From positions 62,001 to 126,000 of the forward strand of contig JBAXVX010000003.1 in NCBI GenBank assembly GCA_037128705.1: a stretch of 64,000 nt of DNA, read 5' to 3'. The position numbers and the translations under genes are program-made. The notes under the pieces were generated by a model. The model was given only the letters and a program-made list of their open reading frames with translations, was not told the DNA's origin and ran no database searches. Positions 7,390 through 15,796 of this stretch are shown piece after piece; positions within the stretch are counted from its first letter, which is position 1, and each line of letters begins with the position of its first letter. The stretch is from CAIVAT01 sp037128705 (GTDB taxonomy: Bacteria > Bacteroidota > Bacteroidia > Bacteroidales > FEN-979).

Positions 7390-9785
7390 ATTCTCGGATA
7401 CTTGTTGGGGTTGTATTCGTGCATCATTTCATAAACCATTTCAAACACATCTTCGGCATTGGGGTTGGAAAAATAGTCGCCATCATTGGTGTAGGCCGGG
7501 CGGTGGTCGTTGGCAGTGAGCGTTCTCGGTTCAGCATCGAGATAACGATATCCTCCCTGCCCTTCAATCACCTTCTGCATCATAAAGGCGGTGGCACCCC
7601 CGCTTCCATCCTCATCGAAAAACAGAATCTTATTGGTCTTTTTCAATGATTTGAGGATTTCATGATTGATGTCGAACGGGAGAAGGGTCTGCACGTCGAT
7701 CAATTCGACTGAAATGCCGAAGTCAGTGATCTGAGGCATGGCCTCCTGGGCGATCTTGACACATGAACCATAGGTGACAATGGTGATATCAGATCCCTCC
7801 CGGAGCACTTCGGGAACGCCCAGAGGAATGCGGTAATTGCCAATATTTTCAGGCATTTTCTCCTTCAGGCGGTAGCCATTTAAAGGTTCAATCACAAGGC
7901 CCGTATCATCAGAAGCCATCATGGTATTGTAGAATCCGGCGGCCTGTGTCATATTTCGAGGTACCATCACATATATTCCCCTGATGGAGTTGATCACCAT
8001 GCTGAGCGGAGAACCAGAATGCCAGATCCCGACCAGGCGATGGCCGCGGGTACTGATGATCAGGGGAGCTTTTTGTCCGCCAACAGTGCGGTACTGGGTC
8101 GTCGCAAGGTCATCACTCATTACCTGCAGCCCATACAGCAGGTAGTCAAAATACTGAATCTCAGCAATGGGGCGCAGTCCGCGCAATGCCATCCCAAGTC
8201 CCTGTCCGATGATGGTCGCTTCACGGATGCCGGTATCTGAAACACGCGTTTCACCGTACTTGACCTGCATCCCTTCAAGGGTTTGGTTCACACCGCCGAT
8301 TTTACCCACATCTTCACCGAAAATAAGTGCAAGCGGGTTGTTTTTAAACAGGATATCATAATTGACATTAAGGATTTCGCGGCCTGTAACAACAGGGGAA
8401 CTGTCAATAAACACGGGTGGTATGCCCTCAACCTTCAGGGCGCTGTGTTCCGATTCACTGTACAAATGGGAACTGTACCGGGCATGGTTGAGTTTGCGCT
8501 GTTCCGTCATCCAGACATCGAGATCGGATTTCATCGGTTTTTTCATGCTGCAGGTAGTACATACATCACGCATTATTTTCTTGGCCGAGGAAATGATATC
8601 TTTCCTGATGGGTTCTGAAATTGCCTCAAGGTCGGCCACGATTTTGTCAATACGGGCCTGCTTTTTACAGGGGCAATGGGTGGCTTTTACTACGCTGATC
8701 AGGTAATCCCGTTCATTTTTAAAGGGAGTAAGGAATGCCTTGTAACCCCGGTCGCGGGCACTTTTTGCCAATTTAACTGACTCTTTTTCAATGATATCCA
8801 GTTCATCGGCTGTGGCAATTTTACTATCAATGATCCATTTCCGCATCCTGGGAATGCAGTCGTGGTCCTTCTCCCAGGCGAGCCGCTCGGCAGATTTGTA
8901 CCGCTCGTGAGAACCAGAAGTAGAGTGTCCCTGTGGCTGGGTTAACTCGGTTACATGGAAAACAACGGGAACATGTTCCTTTCTGCAAACAGCAATGCCC
9001 TCTTCGTACATTTCATACAAAGCGGTATAATCCCAACCGTTGGCGCTATAAAGGCAGATGCCGGGATGTTTGTCATCTGCCACAAATCCTTTCAGGAGTT
9101 CTGAGATATTTTCCTTTGTTGTCTGGTACTTCTTCGGAACGGAAATACCATAGCCGTCATCCCAGATGGACAGGGCAATGGGGACCTGCAGGACCCCGGC
9201 GGCATTGATGGTCTCAAAAAAATGTCCCTCGGAAGTGGAGGCGTCCCCAATCATTCCAAAAGCAACTTCATTGCCCTTTCGGGTGAACTTTTTAGCCTCC
9301 TCCCACATTTCAGGGCTATTCCGAAACACTTTGGATGCCAGGGCAAGGCCAAGCAACCGGGGCATTTGCCCGGCTGTGGGTGAGATATCCCCCGATGAAT
9401 TCTTTTGTTTTGTCAGGTCTTTCCATTCCCCGGCTTCATTCAGGCTTCTTGTAGCAAAATGAGAATTCATCAGCCGCCCGCCGTTATCCGGATTGCGGGT
9501 AAGATCAGTGTCGCCATACAATTGAGCAAAAAAGATATCAAGGCTGGACAACCCGAGCGCCATCATGAAAGTCTGGTCGCGGTAATATCCGGATCGCCAG
9601 TCACCATCCTGGAAAAACTTGGCTTTTACAATTTGCGGAATCTCTTTACCATCGCCGAAAAGTCCGAAATTGGCTCTTCCACCTAAAACCTCACGCCGGC
9701 CCAGCAAACTGGCCTGCCGGCTTTCGTTTGCAAGTGCATAATCCTTTAAAACCTCTTCTTTATTGAACTTCCTTTTATTTGTCAT
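7383..9785 (-). CDS. Branched-chain 2-oxoacid dehydrogenase E1, alpha-beta fusion
   Basis: 800 residues from the ATG at 9785 (MTNKRKFNKEEVLK); the open frame continues upstream into the rubrerythrin gene but without family similarity. Residues 1-400 are the thiamine-diphosphate-dependent alpha part, with GDASTSEG at 180-187 and IWDDGYGIS near 208. Residues about 480-800 are the transketolase-like beta part, with FGEDVGKIGGVNQTLEG, DTGIREATIIGQGLGMALRG and a PLIISTRGHRL segment. A linker near 420-460 carries THCPCKK and VCTTCSMKK cysteine clusters. The E1 decarboxylates branched-chain 2-oxoacids and passes the acyl group to a lipoyl E2. No E2 or E3 gene lies nearby. Fused E1 proteins of this kind are common in Bacteroidetes. 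Confidence 0.85.
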   Translation of the reverse strand: MTNKRKFNKEEVLKDYALANESRQASLLGRREVLGGRANFGLFGDGKEIPQIVKAKFFQDGDWRSGYYRDQTFMMALGLSSLDIFFAQLYGDTDLTRNPDNGGRLMNSHFATRSLNEAGEWKDLTKQKNSSGDISPTAGQMPRLLGLALASKVFRNSPEMWEEAKKFTRKGNEVAFGMIGDASTSEGHFFETINAAGVLQVPIALSIWDDGYGISVPKKYQTTKENISELLKGFVADDKHPGICLYSANGWDYTALYEMYEEGIAVCRKEHVPVVFHVTELTQPQGHSTSGSHERYKSAERLAWEKDHDCIPRMRKWIIDSKIATADELDIIEKESVKLAKSARDRGYKAFLTPFKNERDYLISVVKATHCPCKKQARIDKIVADLEAISEPIRKDIISSAKKIMRDVCTTCSMKKPMKSDLDVWMTEQRKLNHARYSSHLYSESEHSALKVEGIPPVFIDSSPVVTGREILNVNYDILFKNNPLALIFGEDVGKIGGVNQTLEGMQVKYGETRVSDTGIREATIIGQGLGMALRGLRPIAEIQYFDYLLYGLQVMSDDLATTQYRTVGGQKAPLIISTRGHRLVGIWHSGSPLSMVINSIRGIYVMVPRNMTQAAGFYNTMMASDDTGLVIEPLNGYRLKEKMPENIGNYRIPLGVPEVLREGSDITIVTYGSCVKIAQEAMPQITDFGISVELIDVQTLLPFDINHEILKSLKKTNKILFFDEDGSGGATAFMMQKVIEGQGGYRYLDAEPRTLTANDHRPAYTNDGDYFSNPNAEDVFEMVYEMMHEYNPNKYPRIW

Positions 9786-9832
9786 TTGTCCTTTTGTTGT
9801 TTGTTGGTTTACTGGAAAAGGCGAAGGTAGAT

Positions 9833-10411
9833 TTAATAATTCTCCTGCAACACCTCGAAATAGGCCATGGGATGGTTGCATGCCGGGCAATTCAGCAATG
9901 CTTTTATCCCGTAATGCACATAACCGCATTTGCGGCAAACCCAGTATGTTTTCTCATCCTTTTCAAATACCCTGTTTTTTTCCAGATTATTTAACAGTTT
10001 CCTGAAACGCTTTTCATGCTGTTGTTCAACGGTGGCGATGAGTCTGAAGGTAATGGCAGCTTTTTGGAATCCCTCGTCTTTCGCAATTTTTTCAAACTCA
10101 GGATAAAGTTCGCTCCATTCTTCGTGCTCTCCTTCGGCTGATGCTTTGAGATTTTCAATGGTTGTACCAATGATCCCGGCCGGGTATGTTGAAGTGATTT
10201 CAACCGGTCCCCCTTCGAGAAGCCTGAAAAAGGATTTTGCATGGCTTTCCTCATTCAGAGCCGTCTCGGCAAAAAAGAAGGCAATTTGCTCAAAACCCTC
10301 TTTTTTAGCCTGTTTTGAATAATAGGTATAACGATTTTTGGCCTGGGATTCCCCGGCAAATGCTTTTAGCAAATTCTTTTCGGTGCTGGTTCCTTTGATG
10401 CTCTTTTCCAT
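9833..10411 (-). CDS. Rubrerythrin
   Basis: 192 residues. The ferritin-like diiron domain occupies residues 1-145, with helices carrying E20 (FAGESQAKNRY), ETALNEESHAKSFF and RLIATVEQQHEKRF, which supply the Glu and His ligands. A C-terminal rubredoxin-like domain has YWVCRKCGYVHYG and CPACNHP, a one-iron site. It is a cytoplasmic peroxidase of anaerobes that reduces hydrogen peroxide using rubredoxin-type electrons. It stands next to a rubredoxin, a glutathione peroxidase and a peroxiredoxin. A TAACTTTG element lies at 10444-10437 on the minus strand, though the upstream TTG is 21 nt away. Confidence 0.95.
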   Translation of the reverse strand: MEKSIKGTSTEKNLLKAFAGESQAKNRYTYYSKQAKKEGFEQIAFFFAETALNEESHAKSFFRLLEGGPVEITSTYPAGIIGTTIENLKASAEGEHEEWSELYPEFEKIAKDEGFQKAAITFRLIATVEQQHEKRFRKLLNNLEKNRVFEKDEKTYWVCRKCGYVHYGIKALLNCPACNHPMAYFEVLQENY

Positions 10412-10527
10412 AATGGGATATTTGACTTTGGAGTATCAAAGTTAATTGAAATTTCCTGATTACGTCAACCTTTGAAAGCGGAGCACGCTCGTTTCATTAC
10501 CCGGCTAAATTTATCGCCTGGCTCCGG

Positions 10528-10698
10528 CTATTTCATTTTAGCATAATCCGATTTCCCTACCCCGCAAATCGGGCAGACCCAATCTTCAGGAACATCTTCG
10601 AACAAGGTTCCTGGGGGAATGCCTGAATCAGGATCCCCGTAAACAGGATCATACACATGACCGCATACGATACATTTATATTTTTGCAAATTTGACAT
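10528..10698 (-). CDS. Rubredoxin
   Basis: 56 residues. KCIVCGHVYDP (Cys 9 and 12) and DWVCPICGVGKSDY (Cys 42 and 45) form the four-cysteine single-iron site of a canonical rubredoxin, with the aromatic residues Y7, Y16 and W40 in place. It is a small cytoplasmic electron carrier and the probable electron donor to the rubrerythrin encoded 116 nt downstream on the same strand. Confidence 0.96.
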   Translation of the reverse strand: MSNLQKYKCIVCGHVYDPVYGDPDSGIPPGTLFEDVPEDWVCPICGVGKSDYAKMK

Positions 10699-10748
10699 AG
10701 GTCATTTTTTAATGAAAAGGTTGAAGCAGCGAATTTAAAAAAAGGAAT

Positions 10749-11294
10749 TTACTTCTTCTCTATCCACGAAACGATCTTCTCATCAAAAGGTTTGGTGGCG
10801 GAGGCAGCAAAGTCGACCACCTGGCCTTGTTCATTGATCATAAATTTCTGAAAATTCCATTTGACCGGTGCGTCAATCACGCCATTCTCAGCTTTTGATG
10901 TAAGCCACTGATAGAGCGGGTCGATATCCTTGCCTTTGACTGAAATCTTGGCCATCATGGGAAATGTTACCTGATACCTGGTTGAGCAGAATTCCCTGAT
11001 CTCCTCATTGGTCCCGGGCTCCTGGCTCATGAAATTGTTGGCGGGAAATCCGAGGATCACAAAATTGAATGAACTGTATTTCTCATACAATGCTTCCAGT
11101 TCCGAGTATTGAGGCGTAAAGCCGCATTTGGAAGCCACGTTGACCACCAGTACTTTTTTGCCTTTTAAGGCAGCAAGGTCAAATGGCTGGCCATCAATGG
11201 CCGTCACTTTAAAGTCGTAGAATGATTTATTGCTTTGAGCATTGAGTTGTGCCGTCATGGAAATAAAGGTTAAAATAATCATTAATGTTTTCAT
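10749..11294 (-). CDS. Exported glutathione peroxidase family protein
   Basis: 181 residues. An N-terminal signal peptide ends near residue 19 (TAQLNAQ), so the protein is periplasmic. The thioredoxin-fold peroxidase has NVASKCGFT with peroxidatic Cys57 (codon TGC, not selenocysteine), GFPANNFMSQEPGTNEEI and KWNFQKF, giving the Cys-Gln-Trp active site of the BsaA/GPx family. Such bacterial enzymes usually take electrons from thioredoxin, not glutathione. The gene is divergent from a lipoprotein peroxiredoxin with only 31 nt between start codons, so both share a regulatory region. Confidence 0.92.
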   Translation of the reverse strand: MKTLMIILTFISMTAQLNAQSNKSFYDFKVTAIDGQPFDLAALKGKKVLVVNVASKCGFTPQYSELEALYEKYSSFNFVILGFPANNFMSQEPGTNEEIREFCSTRYQVTFPMMAKISVKGKDIDPLYQWLTSKAENGVIDAPVKWNFQKFMINEQGQVVDFAASATKPFDEKIVSWIEKK

Positions 11295-11325
11295 TTTATG
11301 CTATCTTTATTGTTTTATATGAATA

Positions 11326-11910
11326 ATGAGGCAAAGATACAGAATTTTATTCTTATTTATACTTGGTCTAAATTATTATCTGGTTTCATGCATCAATGAT
11401 GAAACTTCACATAGATCCGGCCCGGAGGCTGGTTCCAAGAGCGAAAACATGACAAAAGAAATCGAAATCGGAAGCAAGGCGCCTGAGTTTTCGCTTCCCG
11501 ACCAGCGTGGCAAACGGGTTAATCTGTCCGACTACCTGGGTAAGTCTAACCTAGTGGTTTATTTTTACCCCAAGGATGAATCGTATGGATGCACAAAGGA
11601 GGCCTGCAGTTTTCGTGATAATTATGAAGTTTTCAAAGAGGCCGGCGCGGAAGTGATCGGGATCAGTTCCGACGATATTTCGTCACACCAGGCTTTTGCA
11701 GCCAATCACAAACTCCCCTTCATCCTGCTTTCAGACAAAGGCCGGATGGTGGCTGATAAATATGGTGTTGGCAAATCACTGGGGGTGCTGCCAGGCCGTG
11801 TTACCTTTGTCATCGACAAACAGGGAATTATCCACATGATATTTTCCTCTCAGCTGAATTTCGAGAAGCACATCAGTGAAGCGATTGAAACGCTCAAAAA
11901 ACTTCCATAG
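11326..11910 (+). CDS. Lipoprotein peroxiredoxin of the Bcp/PrxQ type
   Basis: 194 residues. A lipoprotein signal with lipobox LVSC (Cys22) is followed by a linker and an AhpC/TSA domain from residue 50. The peroxidatic cysteine is C89 in PKDESYGCT and the resolving cysteine is C94 (KEACSFRD), the spacing seen in atypical two-cysteine PrxQ/Bcp enzymes. The usual proline before GCT is a tyrosine. With the divergent glutathione peroxidase it gives two thiol peroxidases outside the cytoplasm. A cytoplasmic form from Met42 (MTKEIEIGSKAPEF) cannot be excluded, because that is where most Bcp proteins begin. Confidence 0.88.
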   Translation: MRQRYRILFLFILGLNYYLVSCINDETSHRSGPEAGSKSENMTKEIEIGSKAPEFSLPDQRGKRVNLSDYLGKSNLVVYFYPKDESYGCTKEACSFRDNYEVFKEAGAEVIGISSDDISSHQAFAANHKLPFILLSDKGRMVADKYGVGKSLGVLPGRVTFVIDKQGIIHMIFSSQLNFEKHISEAIETLKKLP

Positions 11911-11919
11911 CAAGAAAAA

Positions 11920-11973
11920 CGTGATGCGTGACGCGTGACGCGTGACAAAGAAAACGTGATGCATGACACGTGA
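11920..11973 (+). repeat. 3' tandem heptamer array (GTGACGC type)
   Basis: GTGATGC, GTGACGC, GTGACGC and GTGAC in tandem, a spacer, then GTGATGCATGACACGTGAG. The array follows the peroxiredoxin stop by about 10 nt and puts TGA in all three frames of the plus strand. It is one of eight related arrays in the window. Confidence 0.85.
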
Positions 11974-11998
11974 GGATTTTACCTGTCAGGAATTCCCG

Positions 11999-12026
11999 GG
12001 CCAAAATTCATTTTTGGCCTTTTTTT
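11999..12026 (+). terminator. Rho-independent terminator after the peroxiredoxin gene
   Basis: A perfect 8-bp stem GGCCAAAA / TTTTGGCC with loop TTCAT followed by seven T. It ends the plus-strand transcript before the convergent type IX cargo gene. The A-rich flank makes weaker function on the minus strand possible. Confidence 0.88.
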
Positions 12027-12038
12027 GCTCTGAGGCTG

Positions 12039-13037
12039 TTATTGCACAATAATCTTTTTCGCTGAAAAATGCCGGTCTTTACCATCGCTGATCCTGAGGA
12101 GGTAGATGCCCGGGAATAAATTTCCTCGCAGAATCTTGAATTCATTGCATCTTCCGGGGTATCCCTGCTGAACAATCTGCCCGGTGAGATCAAGTAACCG
12201 GTAGGTCACCCGGTCGTATACCTGGTCAAGGGAGACCCGGACATTCGCTGTCGATGGATTGGGCACCACCCTGACCCGTGAATGCCTGCCCATGTCCTCT
12301 TCAATGCCGGATCCCAGGTCGATTGAATAGATCCTGATCTGATCAATCATCCATCCCTCTTTATTATTTTGAATATTGTCGGAGACAAAGTTAAACCTGA
12401 TGATCATGGTGTCGGGAGGAAAGAAGTTCCCATGTTTCACCGGGAGGTCGTACCAGGCCATACAGGAATGAACCCAGCCGTTTGATTTGCCGGAATATCC
12501 ATGTTCGCCATTGAACAGGGTATCGCCCGAAGCATATAAATTATCGTTTCCCCACATCCCCCAGTTTCTCGCAGGAGATGCGAAAAAATATATTTGTGAT
12601 ATCGTATCATCAAGGATGTTTGACCATGTTTGACCATAATCCCAGGAAACAGTGATAAATCCTCCATCCTGAAGCGTGTCGGTATCATATTTATGACGGA
12701 AGTCAATAAACATGTCAAAGATGTAATTCCAGCCCGTATTGAATGGCCCGATATACAGATCGAATGCAGATTGGTTATTCACCGGATAAAAATTTACGGT
12801 GTCAGTCACCATGGCATTGGGGATGGTATAGGCCTCGCTGAAAATTGTTTTCTGGGGTTTTCCGATCTGCCAAAGGTTTTGTGTCGATCCCTGAATCGAA
12901 ATATATTCGCTGGGATCTTCAAAGGTTATTGTTGCCCAGGGGCCAAGGGTGTCGCCAATCCATTTCTCGACCTGGGCCTGCAGGGAGAGTGACAGAAATG
13001 AAAGTAGCAGAACTACAATCAATTTTAGCGTTTTCAT
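12039..13037 (-). CDS. Secreted protein with type IX sorting domain
   Basis: 332 residues. The signal peptide ends near residue 21 (LSLQAQ). The central 230 residues look like a beta-rich jellyroll: DTLGPWATITFEDPSEY, many aromatic residues and GYSGKSNGWVHSCMAWY. The last 75 residues are a type A type IX secretion sorting domain with VVPNPSTANVRVSL, YRLLDLTGQIVQQG and LFPGIYLLRISDGKDRHFSAKKIIVQ split over adjacent strands. The protein is therefore exported through the outer membrane by the PorX-regulated type IX system, whose regulator is at 48.8 kb. No catalytic motif is recognised. Confidence 0.87.
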   Translation of the reverse strand: MKTLKLIVVLLLSFLSLSLQAQVEKWIGDTLGPWATITFEDPSEYISIQGSTQNLWQIGKPQKTIFSEAYTIPNAMVTDTVNFYPVNNQSAFDLYIGPFNTGWNYIFDMFIDFRHKYDTDTLQDGGFITVSWDYGQTWSNILDDTISQIYFFASPARNWGMWGNDNLYASGDTLFNGEHGYSGKSNGWVHSCMAWYDLPVKHGNFFPPDTMIIRFNFVSDNIQNNKEGWMIDQIRIYSIDLGSGIEEDMGRHSRVRVVPNPSTANVRVSLDQVYDRVTYRLLDLTGQIVQQGYPGRCNEFKILRGNLFPGIYLLRISDGKDRHFSAKKIIVQ

Positions 13038-13055
13038 TCTGAATATATTTAGTGA

Positions 13056-13505
13056 CTAAAATATGAAGTTCTTGTCTTTCTTCAGATCATCTTCGATTCC
13101 TTTCGGTGTAAGCAGATTCTTTTTCTCCTTGGGATAAAATGAATCGGGCAGGAGATGAATGTTCATGCTCAGCAGAAGATGGTCCATGATGATGAGCAGC
13201 AAGGTTCCTATAAATGGCAATGGAATGAGCATAACGGGCACCATGATCCCGGAACTCCTTAAAATATCTACCGCCTGCTTTTTGAATTTCTTTCGGTCAG
13301 CTTTGGAAATTTTTTCCTGTTTGATGTATCTGGTGAGAATGGTAAAAGTCTCGACTGACCCAATCGCCTCTGCCTTTATTCCGGTTGAATACCGGCCGGC
13401 TTCATCAAGAAATATCCGGGCATAGTCTGCCACGGCCTCTTTTACCCTGGGCAAGGTAAACAGGGTTAAGAAATGGGTTATGATTTTTTTACGGAGCGCA
13501 TCCAT
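13056..13505 (-). CDS. Hypothetical protein with LETM1-like segment
   Basis: 149 residues. The N-terminal 85 residues are charged and helical. Residues about 87-122 read SGIMVPVMLIPLPFIGTLLL then a hydrophobic stretch and HLLPDSFYPKEKK. The pattern of a hydrophobic helix with two prolines followed by LLPxxF resembles the core of the mitochondrial LETM1 membrane-associated domain. I cannot confirm this without a profile search. It could also be a small membrane-bound protein of unknown role. It lies between a type IX cargo gene and a TIGR02757 gene on the same strand, with no functional clue from the neighbours. Confidence 0.6.
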   Translation of the reverse strand: MDALRKKIITHFLTLFTLPRVKEAVADYARIFLDEAGRYSTGIKAEAIGSVETFTILTRYIKQEKISKADRKKFKKQAVDILRSSGIMVPVMLIPLPFIGTLLLIIMDHLLLSMNIHLLPDSFYPKEKKNLLTPKGIEDDLKKDKNFIF

Positions 13506-13549
13506 GGTGATGCAAGATATAAAATTTTAATGAAAATTACATATCGGTT

Positions 13550-14314
13550 CTACAGGCCGTGGATACCCATTCCGAAAAGTGCATAGTCATATTTCACAGG
13601 GTCATGATGATCAAATGAACGCAGGGTTTCTGTGAGCTCCAGTACAGCCCTCCAGTCGTTTTGGTGGCGGCAGAGAAGTCCCAGGTCACGCGCAACACGT
13701 CCGACATGGATATCCAGGGGACAAGCCAATCCTGCAGGCTTTATCGATTGCCAGAGGCCGAAGTCAACGCCCCGGTCGTCCCGACGAACCATCCACCTGA
13801 GAAACATGTTGATACGCTTGGCTGCGGATCCGGCCAGGGGATTCGCCAGATGTTTTTCGGACCGTTTCAGGTGTTCCGTTGAAAGAAACACCTCCCGGAA
13901 CCGGCTGATGGCATGGGCTGCACCATGATCGTTCATGGTAATGAAAAGTGGTTCCATGCTCTGGTAAGTGCGGAAAATGGACTGCAGGGAGGTAATAAAG
14001 AAAAGGCAATCCTCTCCGTTGAAGGTACGGTGCACGAACCGGAGAAATGGTCTGAATTCCCGGGGCCTGGCATTCACAAGGAAATCGTATGGAGAACGAT
14101 CCATCAGCCTGACCAGGTTGAATGCATTCGCCACGATCGATTTCCGATTCCCCCATGAGATGGTAGCAGCCAGGAATCCTGCAATTTCGATGTCCTGTTT
14201 CAGTTTGAATTGATGCGGAACGGCGATCGGATCATTGTCAATAAATCCGGGCTGGTTATAGAGATTGTACTTTTCTTCAAGCAGTGAAAACAGATCTGCT
14301 TTCGTTAGGATCAT
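13550..14314 (-). CDS. TIGR02757 (DUF2400) family protein
   Basis: 254 residues that match the TIGR02757 family found across Bacteroidetes and a few other phyla. Features I recognise are DNDPIAVPHQF near residue 26, EIAGFLAATISWGNRKSI, the FLRWMVRRDDRGVDFGLW segment, PLDIHVGRVARDLGL and DYALFGMGIHGL at the C-terminus. The conserved DxHV and the arrangement of helices suggest a helix-hairpin-helix-like nucleic-acid enzyme fold, but no activity is established that I know of. Full length. Confidence 0.85.
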   Translation of the reverse strand: MILTKADLFSLLEEKYNLYNQPGFIDNDPIAVPHQFKLKQDIEIAGFLAATISWGNRKSIVANAFNLVRLMDRSPYDFLVNARPREFRPFLRFVHRTFNGEDCLFFITSLQSIFRTYQSMEPLFITMNDHGAAHAISRFREVFLSTEHLKRSEKHLANPLAGSAAKRINMFLRWMVRRDDRGVDFGLWQSIKPAGLACPLDIHVGRVARDLGLLCRHQNDWRAVLELTETLRSFDHHDPVKYDYALFGMGIHGL

Positions 14315-14381
14315 GAAGAATCACTTATTAAACCAGTAACCAAAGAAAAAATCGGGCAGGGGAGAGGTGAAAATCCCTTTT

Positions 14382-14936
14382 TTAATTCACCAGATGGACG
14401 GCAGTCAGCAATTCTTTCCCAACTTCAATGGCTTTTTCGTTTTCAGGAATGAGCGCATGATGGCGGGCGGGCAGTGATTTCTCAAGTCCTTTGTGAATAT
14501 ATTCGGGGGCCACCAGGGGTTTTAGTTTAAGAAAACCTCCCAGTACGATCATGTTAAATGTTTTCGATAAGCCACGTTTCCCGGCCTCATCGGCGGCCTC
14601 AATTGAATAGATGTTGATATCCCTGCGCTGGGGAAGGTGGGTGATCCCATTTGGATCGTAAATGAGCAATCCTCCCGGTTTAACTGTTTTTTCAAATTTA
14701 TCCATCGATTGCTGGTTCAGGATAATGGCGGTGTCGTAGGCATTCAGGATGGGGGAACTGATGCGTTCATCGCTGATGATCACAGTCACATTGGCTGTTC
14801 CACCGCGCATTTCAGGCCCATAGGACGGCATCCAGCTAACTTCCTTATTTTGCATCACACCCGAATAGGCGAGGATTTTACCCATGGATAAGACTCCCTG
14901 GCCACCAAAACCTGCAATGATTATCTCTTCAGTCAT
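14382..14936 (-). CDS. 2-oxoacid:ferredoxin oxidoreductase subunit gamma
   Basis: 184 residues. The family start IIIAGFGGQGVLSMGKILAY and the MPSYGPEMRGGTANVTV motif identify the gamma subunit of the VOR/KOR/IOR family. It completes a four-gene operon (delta, alpha, beta, gamma) on the minus strand. The subunit helps bind CoA and shapes the complex. It is separated from the beta subunit by 60 nt that consist almost wholly of tandem 7- and 8-mer repeats. Confidence 0.92.
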   Translation of the reverse strand: MTEEIIIAGFGGQGVLSMGKILAYSGVMQNKEVSWMPSYGPEMRGGTANVTVIISDERISSPILNAYDTAIILNQQSMDKFEKTVKPGGLLIYDPNGITHLPQRRDINIYSIEAADEAGKRGLSKTFNMIVLGGFLKLKPLVAPEYIHKGLEKSLPARHHALIPENEKAIEVGKELLTAVHLVN

Positions 14937-14938
14937 TT

Positions 14939-15009
14939 CGATTTACGATTTACGATTTATGATTTACGATTTGCTACTTTTTATTTCGCTGCCTCGCTAC
15001 CTCGCTACT
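14939..15009 (-). repeat. Tandem heptamer and octamer array straddling the beta-subunit stop codon
   Basis: On the minus strand: GTAGCGAG, GTAGCGAG and GCAGCGAA (octamers), then a short spacer and AATCGTA, AATCATA, AATCGTA, AATCG (heptamers). The stop codon TAG of the beta-subunit gene (14997-14999) lies inside the octamers, and the last codons (VAR) are made of the repeat. TAG and TAA recur in all frames on this strand. Confidence 0.85.
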
Positions 15010-15794
15010 TCAATTAATTTTCCATCTACCTTGATATCACCCAGCTGGTAAAATGGAAACATATTTTCTTCCATCCATTTATTTGACTGAACCGGGGTCA
15101 TTTTCCATCCTGAATTACAGTTGGAAACGATTTCAATAAAACACAAACCCTTATTCTCTTTCTGGAGTTCAGCGGCCTTGCGGAAGGCTTTCTTGGTTCG
15201 GCGGACGTTATTGGGTGTATGAACCGATTGACGGGTTACATAATATACTCCCGGGAGATGGGCGATCAGTTCGGTGATTTTGAGCGGATGACCCATCGTT
15301 TGAACGTCGCGTCCGTAAGGAGAGGTTGAGGAGCGCATCCCGGGAAGGGTAGTGGGGGCCATCTGCCCTCCGGTCATCCCATAAATGCCGTTGTTAATAA
15401 AAATGATGGTGATATTTTCGCCACGGTTGCAGGCATGAATCGTTTCGGCTGTACCGATTGCCGCGAGATCACCATCGCCCTGGTAGGTAAAGACAAAGTG
15501 GTCGGGCCACAATCGTTTGATGGCTGTTGCGAGGGCGGGTGCACGTCCGTGGGCGGCACCAAGCATGTCGATGTCGAGAAAGTCGTAGGCCAGTACGGAA
15601 CATCCAACCGGCGATACCCCGATGGTTTTTTCTACGAGGCCCATCTCTTCAATCACCTCCATAAGAATGCGGTGTGCAGTTCCATGTCCGCATCCGGGGC
15701 AATAGCTCAACGGTCGGTCGACCATGAGGTCGGTCTTTTTATAAACGATATTTTCCGGCTTCCGTATTTCGGGTTTTGCGAATTGTTCTTCCAT
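14997..15794 (-). CDS. 2-oxoacid:ferredoxin oxidoreductase subunit beta
   Basis: 265 residues. LSYCPGCGHGTAHRIL near residue 30 binds an iron-sulfur cluster or thiamine diphosphate environment. GDGDLAAIGTAETIHACNRG carries the thiamine-diphosphate motif (GDGD then asparagines), and FINNGIYGMTGGQMAPTTLPG follows. It is the catalytic thiamine subunit of the four-subunit enzyme. It begins 2 nt after the alpha gene. NCBI-style annotation would probably name it with the 3-methyl-2-oxobutanoate (VOR) family; 2-oxoglutarate (KOR) is the alternative. Confidence 0.92.
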   Translation of the reverse strand: MEEQFAKPEIRKPENIVYKKTDLMVDRPLSYCPGCGHGTAHRILMEVIEEMGLVEKTIGVSPVGCSVLAYDFLDIDMLGAAHGRAPALATAIKRLWPDHFVFTYQGDGDLAAIGTAETIHACNRGENITIIFINNGIYGMTGGQMAPTTLPGMRSSTSPYGRDVQTMGHPLKITELIAHLPGVYYVTRQSVHTPNNVRRTKKAFRKAAELQKENKGLCFIEIVSNCNSGWKMTPVQSNKWMEENMFPFYQLGDIKVDGKLIEVAR

Positions 15795-15796
15795 AT

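Noticed and set aside
9786..9938. N-terminal extension of the branched-chain E1
   Set aside because: The extra 51 residues overlap the rubrerythrin gene and show no similarity to the family; the ATG at 9785 gives the normal start.
10749..11294. Selenocysteine-containing glutathione peroxidase
   Set aside because: The active-site codon is TGC (cysteine), not TGA, and no SECIS element is needed.
14350..14382. Possible terminator before the convergent side of the TIGR02757 gene and the gamma subunit
   Set aside because: Only four base pairs (GGGA/TCCC) precede the T-run on the plus strand, where no gene ends.
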